Part shown: piece after piece, positions 53,860 through 64,000 of the stretch | Layout: each line of letters starts with the position of its first letter | Numbering within the stretch: position 1 is the first letter of the stretch | Assembly: GCA_003290165.1 (NCBI GenBank) | Contig: QNQO01000799.1 | Location: 310,001-374,000 of the forward strand | Direction of reading: 5' to 3' | Source: Berberis thunbergii | Taxonomy: Eukaryota > Streptophyta > Magnoliopsida > Ranunculales > Berberidaceae | DNA: 64,000 nucleotides | Position numbers and translations under genes: made by a program | Notes under the pieces: model-generated | What the model was told of the DNA's origin: nothing | The model's database searches: none | The model's input: only the letters and a program-made list of their open reading frames with translations

Positions 53860-54245
53860 CCTTGAATTTTGTCTCAACTAGCCTCTAATAAGTAGTACTC
53901 GCATTTTTCAAGCCGAACAACATTTGATTGAAGTGGTAGGTACCACTATTAGCAATAAACACTGTTTTCTTCTTATCCTCGTCGGCTAACAATATTTTGT
54001 TGTAACCCATGTAGCCTTCCATGAACGATAGTAAAACGAAACCCATTGAGCGATCCACTAGTTCATCTACCCTATGCATTGGATAACTCTCTTTCTGGCA
54101 TAATTTTTTGAGTTTAGTGAAATCAATACAAACGTGCACATTTCCATTTTTTTCAAGACCGCAATGATGTTGGACAACCAAGTTGGGTATTGTCTCTGCC
54201 GAATTATCCATGCCCAAAGCAATTTGTCAGCTTCTTCTGCAACCT
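53860..54245 (-). pseudogene. Tat/Athila-like reverse transcriptase fragment
   Basis: The minus strand reads 'WLSNIIAVLKKMEM', then 'VCIDFTKLKKLCQKESYPM' and 'FVLLSFMEGYMGYNKILLAD'. It then gives 'KKTVFIANSGTYHFNQMLFG' and 'LKNASTTY'. This is the RT region of Tat/Athila gypsy elements (VCVDYRDLNKASPKDNFPLP..FMDGFSGYNQI..MPFGLKNAGATY). A frameshift lies near 54120. It may be the pol of the element whose LTR is D, as both lie on the minus strand in the right order. Confidence 0.78.
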
Positions 54246-55255
54246 GATCAGCTTCGGAGACACTCCTTTTGGTTTCTGCATGACTAGGCTTGTTCCATCT
54301 CTCAAATTCAGTTTGTGTTGTGCCCGACAAGCCGGGGTCCTTTCCATTTCTAACATGGTCCAAGCAAAGATATCTCGATGTTCTGCTAGAAAACTGGAAC
54401 AAATAGTTGGTGACTATGTAGTATTCAGAACGTAATATGAGGACTAGGAAGAAGAACTGAAGTCTGGTTTGTGCTATTTTAGGTCTCACCTATTCTTCAC
54501 GAAGTACCGTACAAAATCGCATGGTTGACATCACAAGACTATATAACAAAAAGCAAAGACCAAAAGGCAACGACTTTTTAACACCATATCTTCTACTGTC
54601 CCACATAACCAATCTAAATTTTTTCTCTTCCACACTACTCCCTTTGTGTCCCACACCACCACTTCTCTTCCTCATCACCTATAAAAGGCAAAACCTAAAT
54701 TCCAACCCTCCCAAATTCAAACCTGCGAAAACTCCCTCTCCCATCCTAACTTTCTCTTCTTTGCTCCACATACACTCTATCTCATTCCACTTCCACTCGA
54801 ACCTGCAAAAATTTCGGTTCCACTTCCACTCGACTCCCTCTTCTTCCCTCCACAGTCCCCTCCCATTCCACTTCATCATCCCTCCCACTACATTCACTTT
54901 CTACCCCACACTCTCAACATGTTTCCCATTATTCAAAAGTTTCTTGTGCGATTTTTCCACGAAGGACTATGTGCGATTTTGTTTGGCATTAGGTGTGCAA
55001 TTTGGGGTCATTCAATGAAACCCACATTGTAGAGAGGTAATTTTGATCCCAAAATGGAACCCTAAATTGAACTCATACCATGTCATGTGTGATTAGGTGT
55101 GCAATTAGGGAACTCCGAACACTGTAAATTATTTTTAATTTTTTAAGGATTATTAGTACCCTAAATTTTCATGTAATTTTCCAATGTAAATTATTTAATT
55201 TTTTTCAACTACGCTGCCCAAAATACATGAAAGTATTGATCCTTGCACTCACAAA
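54246..55255. other. No gene recognised; C/T-rich stretch
   Basis: The plus-strand frame 54521-55018 (165 aa) is rich in S, P, F, H and L because of a pyrimidine-rich tract at about 54590-54950. It shows no domain. 'TATAAAAGG' near 54678 could be a promoter or LTR TATA box. I do not call a gene. Confidence 0.4.
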
Positions 55256-55259
55256 GTAA

Positions 55260-56812
55260 TCCTTTTGTGGGTACCACGCTTAAATAATCCAAACACTTTG
55301 GATGTGATGCTCATTTTCTCTCAAACTCAACAGTGGCCTTATTCCCCTTTTCAACTATACTTGATTGTACAAATTCGATAAAGAATCTATAAACTCATAC
55401 CACGCCTCATATCAGTAATGTGTTTTTTGCAATTCTTCTCAAGATTTGTATTTATGTGCTACGTGCACAACAATATCTTTGCTCTGGGAAAGACTCGTTT
55501 AATGGCCTTTATCAGACCCAATTCACTATCAGTGACAAACACGGTTGACAACTTGTCTAGCTCAAAAATCCCAAGAAGTTTTTCCAGTGCCTAGACGTAC
55601 GACTCTTCCTTCTTATAAGACATAAAACAACATGCAACATTGAAAGTCTCGTCAGTCGACATGACATGCACAATCTCAAACAACATCATTCGATAACAAT
55701 AGGTTTTATAAGTGCAATCCATAATCATGACTAATGGAAAATATTTCACTAGTTGAATTGATTCAGGATGTGCCCAGAAAATGTTTGTGACTCTATTGCC
55801 CTCATCCATAGTATGTAATTCAATGTAATTATTGTTGCTCAACAAGTACATAGTGTGTTGCAAAGTCGTTCTACCTTTTAGTTAGACAGTCTTTATCCGA
55901 GAAATGACATTGTAATTATTTTTCAAATTCGACAAATTATTGGAATACATCTCTTTCAAGCTAGCCAAGATGTGACAAGGGCTGACACCCGACTTCGACA
56001 TATTCTACACATATATGAGATCTTATTCATTCAATCTGCAACAAACGAATGACCAACAAGTGATTTTGCTCGAGGTTGATTGTGGGTTCTACATGTCACA
56101 TGCAATTTCCAATGGTCATTAGATTGTGGGATCCCTCTCAACTAAAATGGACAGTCACACTTCTTTGTACTGCTTAAACAAAGGACTTTTTTTTGCCTAT
56201 TGTCTGCTTTCCCTCCCCTCTCATATCCAAAATTGATCATTCTCTTACGTTTGTGATCAGCCGGTTCCGATTCAGTAATAACAATAACTATGTTATTATC
56301 TTTACCGATGCCTTGGCATCAAGTTATCATAGCTGACTGTGATGTGAACACCTCCAAAATACAAAAACATGTTAGGAACACTATTAAACTTGTAGCCAAT
56401 AAGCAATAAACTTGTAAAAAAAGTTATACACGAATTGACCTAACCTCTTCCGTAAGACATAATGGCCATCGTTGAGCACCTCTTCCAGTGCTCTTTCCTC
56501 ATTGTTGATATCATCATTACTATAAACCTTGCCATCAACATGAACGTTTGTAGGTATGTCGAATTTTATTACACCCATGAGAAGTGGCACAAAAATATAA
56601 TGAACTTATAAGTCAAATCGACAAACAATAGCAATAACAACAATATCACAACAAGAAAAAAAATATATCAATGCAAGTTCATCTCAAGTTAAGAGTGTTA
56701 CCTCAAGTGGAGTCAATTGTTCTTCATTTTCAAATTGTTCATCTTCTTCACCCTCACGTCCACCGTTGTCATCTACAAATTCACAATCATCAACTTCACT
56801 AAATTCATCCAT
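55260..56812 (-). pseudogene. Mutator-like (FAR1-type) transposase gene, N-terminal to catalytic part
   Basis: Minus strand. A likely first exon starts with the ATG at 56812 and is acidic ('MDEFSEVDDCEFVDDN', then 'EEDEQFENEEQLTPLE'), ending at a GTAACA donor near 56700. A second piece (56590-56384) has 'ERALEEVLNDGHYVLRK'. Then come the linker 'MSKSGVSPCHILASL' and, at 55863-55591, the start of the MULE transposase domain: 'NIFWAHPESIQLVKYFP', 'MIMDCTYKTYCYRM' (catalytic Asp in MDCTYKT) and 'EIVHVMSTDETFNVA'. It continues at about 55580-55420 with 'VFVTDSELGLIKAIKRVFP' and 'HINTNLEKNCKKH', then is lost. Stops and frame breaks show decay. The missing C-terminal part is the part that survives at 380-1525, but strand and distance show these are different copies. 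Confidence 0.8.
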
Positions 56813-57084
56813 TTCGACGTAAAAAGTTCACCCAAACTCCTTTCAAACAAATTTGAGGAACTAGAAAAGAGAGAGAAGTCGATTAAGTCGAGAGCGGAAG
56901 ACGTGCCGGCGATGATGGCAAGGTCCCGACGAGCTTGGTGTGAGAAAGAAGACAACGACAATGACAATGGGAGGGAGAAAGTCATCATTGCGAGTGAGAG
57001 CAAGGTTCAAAAAAAAAAATTCGGTGGTGTGGAAGATGTGGTGTTAAAAAGTCGCTGCCAAAACTGGGTGAGAGAGGAGACCTA

Positions 57085-58031
57085 AATAGAACTTGAACTA
57101 GGTTTGACGGCCACCACATGTAATTAGAATCAGAATCAACTAGGAACTTTCTGAATAGACCAGCCCATCCATAACCAAGCAACTAGTCTCCATCAAACTC
57201 CAACATTAGATTATACTTTCAGTTTATATGTTCAAGTATCATGAATTGCATATTTTCTTTTCACGTCTCTTTGTCATCAATTAATAAACTTGAAAATGAA
57301 GTCAGAAATGGAAGTACGAAACTGAGCATCTGTCGAAGGACATTTGCATGAACCTGTTTCTTGTTTAGCAATAATGTTTTTTTTTTGTCTGTCTTTGATC
57401 TTGACAATTATACATATACTGGCAATGGAAGCTTTCAGAATTAACAAGTGAAGTAGCATCAGTCACCCGTGTGGTTTGGCTTAACAACCAAGCTGCTAAA
57501 GGATGAACGTCATGATGGTAAAAAGACTTTATTGTGGTAATTATGCCAACTGCATGAGTAAAATTTGAACCCAAGTTGGCAAAGTTAGGAATCAATACAC
57601 GCCCTTCAAGTTGAAAGGCCCCGTATTCAATGTGAATGACCATTTTGTTGCCGGAACTCATATTAGTCTTGTTGGTAGAGTTGCAGCCATGAATTTTCCA
57701 ACTGGAAGTGTTACTATTTTGTGACATACAGTGGAACTTGGCGGTAGCCGAAGAATTGGTTCAAGAATGCCAATACACATCAAGATACGATCCCTAAAAC
57801 CCATGTTCGAAATGTCAAAGCAGGTAACGTTGGATCATTGCTGATTGAAACCGTGAGACAAACTTTCTCAATTAGATCATCATTGTCTTTATCATCTGCA
57901 GGAAGATTACAACTTCGATTAGAATGCCAATCAGAAGAAATTTCAATTAAACTGCCATGGATTAGAGGAAACTTCAGAAACTTACCATCTGGTTTTGGAG
58001 TCACTGATTCTAAATTATCTGCATCGTTCAT
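57085..58031 (-). pseudogene. Oligopeptide transporter (OPT) 5' gene fragment, broken
   Basis: A broken 5' part of an OPT-family proton-coupled peptide transporter gene. The minus strand from 58031 reads 'DLIEKVCLTVSISNDPTLPA' and 'LTFRTWVLGIVS'. A TGA stop at about 57782 follows, then 'CVLAFLNQFFGYRQVPLYVT'. A frameshift leads to 'IVTLPVGKFMAATLPT', a further stop, then 'HAVGIITTIKSFYHHDVHPL' and 'AAWLLSQTTR' near 57466. A GTGACT donor there and a TAG acceptor near 57183 bracket an intron of about 280 bp. The next exon reads '[17 protein letters not shown]' and '[11 protein letters not shown]', then homology stops at about 57085. These are the conserved first and second membrane-segment region of OPTs. 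Retained introns show a DNA-level fragment rather than a retrocopy. It abuts the MULE remnant. Confidence 0.87.
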
Positions 58032-58034
58032 CTT

Positions 58035-60940
58035 CGCCGCAGAATAGAAGACTCAATGAAGTTGCTTTGTAAGTCCACCATCATGTACGAAACGATCTAA
58101 TACCACCAACCTTCCAACATGTGTGTCCACCATTACTTAACCAGAATTTGATGTTCCAATCCCACCATCCAAATACCATTCCAAGGATGGCCAGCTAGAA
58201 ATAAATGACCAAGAATCAGTCTTTTACTTGGAGCAAAAAAAATCTAACATCCAAAAATGAGCCAAATCAATACTCATATAACCAACTAAAACTCAATCTA
58301 CATGGCATGATCTAATATAATTGAAGAGAATATCATTTACTTCATAGTAACTTGTTCAATTATCCTCTAAGAAATACAAACAAAAGCATAAAGAAAACTT
58401 ACTATTTTGTGATAACCTCTTCAATGACTAACCTAGTAAGGTTTGAAAGAACAACATCACCAAATTTACCAAGAAATCAACAAAATCAATATTCTGATTG
58501 ACGAAAGTGAAGAAAAGAGGAGACTGGTTGATGTTTCTAAGAGAGAGGTGACCGTACTTCTCATGTATGAAAACTGAAGAGGGAGGTTGCTGGCTTTGAT
58601 TGCTAAGGATTTTACAAATCTATGCTTTCTATTGCTCTGCGACAGGCTTGCTTTTCCCACCCTTTCACTCTTTTGAGAGAAGAAACCAAAGTAAAAACCA
58701 TGGAAGTTTAAATATAAGATTGCAATGGTTGATGACCATACGAATAGTGAAACAGTTGCTGTAGTAAACTGATTGAGGATAATCGTGGAGCACTGATGCC
58801 TGTCATTTCAACCTTGAGCACTGACAATATTATGTTGGTTCTGCAATGGCTTTTGAGAAGAATACTCTCATGATAAAGAGCTTTATTTTGACATTTTCTT
58901 CGAGGTTTCTTAGAGTAACATCTAGGCAATGTCTCTCAATACATCATCCAGTTGAATCTCATAGTGACTGATTGGAAGAAGGAAAAAAAAAACTTCTTGC
59001 ATTATGTCCTATTATGTTTATAATATTTTCCTTGACTACAAAGTCCTTCCTATCTACTAATGAACATGACTCAATTAAACCTAAGCATCGTTAGGATCAA
59101 ATGCCAAACCTAGCATTACTGAACAAATGCTGAAAATTGTGTACATACATCCTTCCATGCAACTCATATCCAGCTTCACAATGGAAGATTGCATATCATG
59201 AGAGAGGATGATAGAGCTAGGTTCTTGCTATGCTATCCAAGATTGATGATAATATTAATCTTCCTGGTTTTGGTGATAGTGATATGTAACACATGCCCTA
59301 ACTTGTCAGCTATGGATATGTTGAACATAGAAGATGCAGTTGGTGAGTTGGTGTTAAGGATAAGCTCTTGGGAGCAGGGTAGTCTGATGGATGCATGCAC
59401 ACTTGGGGTGCATTCAGATGCATTCCTCACTATGTTTTCCAATGTTATTTTTTGTTGGCTTCACATTCTTTTGCCTAGCTAATTATTTCATCAGTGTAGT
59501 TTGTAAATGCATTCCCTTTTCGAATGGGTTTTTTTATTCTATTCAAATTAGGTTCATCTATTGTTAAGATACATCAAGGAACATTCTTACAGTTTAGTGC
59601 TAATTACAAAGTAAAAATGTGCATACATGACCTTTCATTCGACAACTTGAAAGAGAGAAAAAAAAAATTCATGATACATCTGAAGAGAATAAAAATAAAA
59701 AGACATCTAACCTGATATACGACAGTAAAGCTGCAAGCCATCTTGCCGAAAATAGTAAGTCTTTCTTTAGAATTAGAAATACAAAATACAAATGCAACAA
59801 TACCGAAGTCATGAAAGCATCATACTTCTTAACTGTCATAATCAATTGGAGAGCAATTATCATTGCGAAAATGACGTAAAAGAATTCTCAAACCCAAGAG
59901 TTTCACTTAACTCATGCTAGTTTACCCGATGCACCCATGAATTTTTGTATTAAATCTAATAAATCAAAACACAATTTTATATATACACAGTCATTATCAA
60001 TGTTAAAAATAAGAATGAAAAAAATTAACAACCAAAACATACGGAAGAAGGGTCAGCATATGCAGAGATGGGAACTGGAAGATAAATTTTCCATCAAGAA
60101 CATCTCTATCCTATCTATAACCAGTTAAAAACTTGATAAAGAAAATATCTGAATTCACATAACATTATTTAACTGTGATGTAATCCCCTCCATGACATCC
60201 TAATTAATATACTTTAATAGACAGAGAATATGTCTGTTTAAAATAAGAAAAGCAGAAGGTTATGTTCGATCCGTTGCAGCTCATTGAGGCTCATGGGGAT
60301 TCGCTTTCATCTTCAGCACTACTACCTACCCACCAAATGTTGTCGCTCCTTGGATGAATGCCGTGAAACCATTTCATAGAAGTTCATTGATATCTTGTTT
60401 TTTAAAGCAATGGGGAAAATTTTATCTATTCATTGTAGGTACAACAGGCTCAAAAGTAGGACACAACAAAAAGACATCAAACCTTTAAATCTCCAATAAG
60501 GTCAACTTTCCTATCAGTAATTTAACGTTTACGATGTCAATGAGCAAAATCCTTACCTAATCTGAAACTTAGAACATTGGTCGATCGCAAACAATCAATA
60601 AAGTAAGAAAAACTGATATTTCTTCAAACTTGTGCAAGAAAAAGACAACTGATTACTAAAAGTGATAAAGCCGAATGCAAATGTAGCATACTCAAAACCA
60701 TTACCTCATAATCAGTTGCTAGAACAGAAATCCAAATGTATTTAAATCATTCCTCTCTCCTTCAGAGAACAAACACGGGATTTTATAGATCTTGAGACTC
60801 AGAATATGGACTAACTCTTGATGAAGTTCTACTTAACAGAAACACCTTGGTTTTCAGCAACTTTTGTGCTAGTCTTTACCGCCCTTCTCATTTTTCTTCT
60901 CTTCACTTGCACAACAAGTTCCAGAGAAATTTTACAAGAT
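58035..60940. other. Intergenic, no gene recognised
   Basis: 2.9 kb between the OPT fragment and the DCD gene. A plus-strand frame 59189-59482 (97 aa) has a hydrophobic stretch (IILIFLVLVIVIC) and then 'LNIEDAVGELVLRISSWEQG', but I know no family for it. Minus-strand frames at 58466-58929 likewise show nothing known. The 3' UTR of the DCD gene probably takes up the right end. Confidence 0.4.
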
Positions 60941-60945
60941 TTACA

Positions 60946-63176
60946 CTAGACCGCATGTCTGCAACCCCAAATTGGGAAAACCCACCGTCCACCGTACATG
61001 GAAAATACTGTTGAACTAACATCAACATCTACTTTGGTCTTTTCTTCTTGCACAGCCTTACCCTTACCCTTATCTTTCTTTGCAGTTTGAGCTTCAAGTT
61101 GGTGGCCTGACATCTCATCATCACACACTTTGAAAGAGCCCTTCAACTGATTTTCCAATGACACTACACGATGCCTCAATTGCTGAAACTCCATATGTGA
61201 ACTAGCCTAACATAAGAGTTCAATTAGTTCAGAAAATAATTGTAGAGTGGTATAGAATAAGGCAACAGAGAGCATGAATATGCAATTACCACAAGTTCAC
61301 AACTTGTTATTGTAATTTATCAAACAAAAAAGCAACCAGAAGAATCTTCTCTGTTGGTGGTAGACGACATTAGAAGAAAAGAAAAAAAGAAAAAAGAAAA
61401 AGCCAAGCAAATACTTGAAAGTTAAAAGTACTGCAACACAATTTGGAGACTCATTATCTATAAGATCTAGAAAAACTTTAATCTAACATTCAAATTCGAC
61501 ATTGGTTGTAACAACCTTAATTTACTATAATTTCTTCAATCCTCGTTAAGATCCCTTATGGTTGTAATAAAATCCAGAAACCCAAAGGTTGTAGTTCATC
61601 TTAATGCGCACTACTACTAGGTTTCAAAGCTTCACGCATTTGTAAAAGGCAAACATATCTAAGGAATGAACATCCATCTCAAATTTCAGGAGGTTTTAAT
61701 ACCCAACTGACACCAAGTAAGCAAACTAAAACTTCTAACCTCATATGCAATCACTTCAAAAAACCGATAAAAAGTGAATGGGCATTCAATCAGAAGTTAA
61801 AAATGATTAGAGCATAAGCATGTAAAGGAAGAATACCATTTCTATCTCCAGAGCACTTATCTTTCTTTCCTTTTCCATTGAAAATGCCTTCAACTCATTC
61901 ATTTCTTGCCTCAACTGCATAAATAAATTGAAGAATAAATATCTGAACAAAAGGAAAATTATTTCAAAATGTGTTACAAATTCTACAGCCTAATTAATTA
62001 CCTGGTTGATTTCAGATAGAAAACCAGAAGAGTTAGCTGATGCGTTCCCCGAGCATGGTTTAGTGACCATAGATGGCACATCAGCTTCTCTTCTATCATT
62101 CTCAGCAGAAGTATGTAGACTTCCCTTATTGAGTGCAATGTGTTCGAGTCTCTCGTATACACATTTTTCCTCCCTTCCCATGCGCTCTTTATCTGAAACT
62201 TCATGCCTCCTATTGACATTATTAAAAGCTCTGTGAGTAGTTCTTTGGATAGGAGCATATGTGGGCGCAGTATACATCGGAAATTTTTTTTCAAACAACA
62301 AGAGCAATGCTCCTGTTTGGGCATGATCCAACTCAAACCAAAAGTGATGACCCTGCCCGTAGTAGTCATCAGCTAATATTTGCCTGTACTGTTCTTCTGC
62401 TAAGGGTTTGCATTGTTTTCGAATATGAACATGCACCTTTGCAAATTAAACATCATCAGGTTTAGACACATAAGCATCTTTGAACCATATATAAGTTTTA
62501 AGTAGATCCAAATGGATAAAACGTATAGATGTAATACCTGTGCAGGATATTGAGTTTTCTGAGAACCGTCTGCAGTCCATGCATATTTATTGATACCTAA
62601 TTCACCCTTGCCTGCTGCCTCAAAAATCCCGTGCAGTTTCCTATTGCTGTAATTAAAGAGGAAAAGGGGCATTCCTGGTTCAATATTTTGTACATATGAA
62701 ATATGTGAAGCAGGTAAACCTGCAATGAATTTAACAAAGATTTCATCAAATGTACAGGAACAGACAATGCATAGAAGTAGCAGAATAATCATCAGGAACC
62801 AACCTCTCTCACCATCAAATTTGTTTGGTTTATGTAAACTCGTTTTCTGACTAAAGAAGTATCAGTTTTTTTTTTTTTTTTTTTTTTAATAAACGAAATG
62901 CTCTGAAAGAATGGTATCTTCCAAAGGAGAATTTTGTTGTATCTAACTAGAAGATCAGGAAATGAAGCACTATATCTAACGATATTTATAATAGGCTAAT
63001 TAAGAAATGAGATAAATATGAAAGGAAGACGAGTAGATTTAGATGCTATACTAACCAAACAATTGCTGTCGGAGGCACTCATTGATAGTATTGTGCGTAC
63101 AGCCAAATATGACAGCACCAAGGTCCTTTTTACTCAGATATCTAGCTAAGAAATGGTTGTTTCTGCCAGCTCCCAT
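60946..63176 (-). CDS. DCD (development and cell death) domain protein
   Basis: Plant-specific DCD proteins act in hormone, stress and programmed-cell-death responses; the precise role of this one is unknown. The coding exons on the minus strand are 63176-63056, 62719-62538, 62436-62002, 61914-61837 and 61206-60946. They join in frame to 1077 nt, 358 aa, all GT..AG. The DCD domain covers about residues 12-155: 'KDLGAVIFGCTHNTINECL', 'QLFGLPASHISYVQNIEPG', 'PLFLFNYSNRKLHGIFEAAG', 'YPAQVHVHIRKQCKPLAEEQ' and 'HFWFELDHAQTGALLLLF'. The rest is polar, with a predicted coiled coil at about 249-295 (LRQEMNELKAFSMEKERK, FQQLRHRVVSLENQL) and a K/E-rich tract (KKDKGKGKAVQEEK). It ends SMYGGRWVFPIWGCRHAV. 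The start MGAGRNNHFL is like that of other DCD proteins. No kelch repeats are present, unlike the related DCD-kelch proteins, so either this is a short subfamily or the last exon is alternative. Confidence 0.92.
62866..62887. repeat. T-tract in DCD gene intron 1
   Basis: About 22 T (with a flanking A-rich end) in the first coding intron. It may be the tail of a small lost insertion or a simple repeat. Confidence 0.75.
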
Positions 63177-64000
63177 TTTCTAGCAGCGGGGAAAAAACTT
63201 GTTAATATTATTCAAGTGCAGTTAACAACCATTAAATTCCCTATAAGAGATTAGAGAAGAATTTAGTCTCAAAAACAACTTATTAACATTGACGTAAAAT
63301 TATTGACGTAAAATTGATACAAGATCAGAAATCTCCCACTTGCTATAATGTACTAGTGTTAAAACAAAAGCTACATGATCATTCTAGGAAAGCTTATCAT
63401 TTACATGATCACAAGGGAAAGATTACAACTCATTAAGGCTTCATTTCATTTATTCCATAGAATACAATTGAAAAACAGACTGACAATAAACAACAATGAA
63501 TTTAAGGTTGAAGATCAAACCTTGAAACATTGTGTTTATGAAATGAAAACGAGTTCATAATTATGATTCACATCAATTCTTTAAACATTGTCGTTATGAA
63601 GTTTTTAGGACCAAAAGAATCACAACACAAGAAACCATAACTCAAAATGCAATGCTGAAAATGTGAAATCAGAATTAAAGAGGATTCCAAGAATTTACTA
63701 TCAGACACAATAATCCGGGCTTGAACTTCGACTAAACAAAGAGATTAGTGAACTTCCTCTGAATTTCCTTCCAAGAGCGTGCAGAAGTGGAAATGAAGCT
63801 TTTAATGTGATAGAGTAACAAAGCTGAGGATGAGATTAGAAATAAATATTGGGTTTGTACAAGAAAGAAGAAAGGAGATTGAAGGAATGAATGTGTGTTC
63901 AACAGAGGCAGAAAGAGAGAGATTCATGAACTCCAAAGCGGGAAAGACTTTGGCACAACAACTTGTAAAAAATGGAAACTGAGAAAGTGATCTCAACCCA
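63177..64000 (-). other. DCD gene 5' leader and promoter region
   Basis: Upstream of the DCD start codon. The minus strand at about 63760-63990 is CT-rich ('GAATCTCTCTCTTTCTGCC'), like a plant 5' leader, and a leader intron could end at 'CTGCTAG' just before the ATG. The transcription start cannot be fixed and the promoter may run past the window. Confidence 0.4.

Noticed and set aside
54521..55018. 165-aa plus-strand open frame
   Set aside because: Composition comes from a pyrimidine-rich tract; no domain, no splice context, surrounded by decayed elements.
59189..59482. 97-aa frame with a membrane-like segment
   Set aside because: Only a short hydrophobic run; no family, no signs of exons or conservation that can be judged from the sequence.

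Overview
This window is nuclear DNA from a flowering plant, most likely a eudicot. It is AT-rich, with long introns (GT..AG, tract-rich acceptors), and repeat-dense, with Ty3/gypsy, Ty1/copia, LINE, hAT, Tourist-like and Mutator-like remnants. I cannot name the species. Only two genes can be read through with intact exon-intron structure. One is SRP54, the 54-kDa GTPase of the signal recognition particle (minus strand, coding exons between 31109 and 11830, 10 coding exons, 494 aa). The other is a DCD (development and cell death) domain protein (minus strand, 63176 to 60946, 5 coding exons, 358 aa).

Layout: 0.4-1.5 kb, decayed C-terminal part of a Mutator-like transposase gene with an OTU-like tail. 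1.8-3.0 kb, three diverged copies of a hairpin-bearing repeat and a small chloroplast atpA fragment. 3.5-5.4 kb, decayed gypsy-type transposon ORF. 5.85-6.84 kb, non-autonomous hAT element with a perfect 8-bp target duplication. 7.3 kb and 11.1 kb, MITEs. 11.8-31.1 kb, SRP54. Its 11.3-kb fifth coding intron holds an eEF1B-gamma fragment, a 4.2-kb inverted pair of LTRs and a second hAT element; its third coding intron holds two 3' LINE fragments. 31.1-33.3 kb, SRP54 5' UTR/leader introns with a copia fragment. 33.4-33.8 kb, a foldback element.

34.6-52.3 kb is a nest of retrotransposons, all on the minus strand. A chromovirus (A) is split by a Tekay/Del-like chromovirus (B) and by a young 7.56-kb non-autonomous LTR element (C) with nearly identical 1.74-kb LTRs. 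C carries only a partial gag. Next to it lies an older LTR (D) related to C's. 53.9-56.8 kb holds a Tat/Athila-like RT scrap and the N-terminal/transposase half of a Mutator-like gene. 57.1-58.0 kb is a broken oligopeptide-transporter (OPT) gene fragment. 60.9-64 kb is the DCD gene.

The two intact genes show no sign of working together; the rest is mainly a record of insertion, capture and decay. The most notable structures are the inverted-LTR unit that behaves like one insertion, the young gag-only element with hairpin-rich LTRs, the in-frame nested insertion, and the host and organelle gene scraps.
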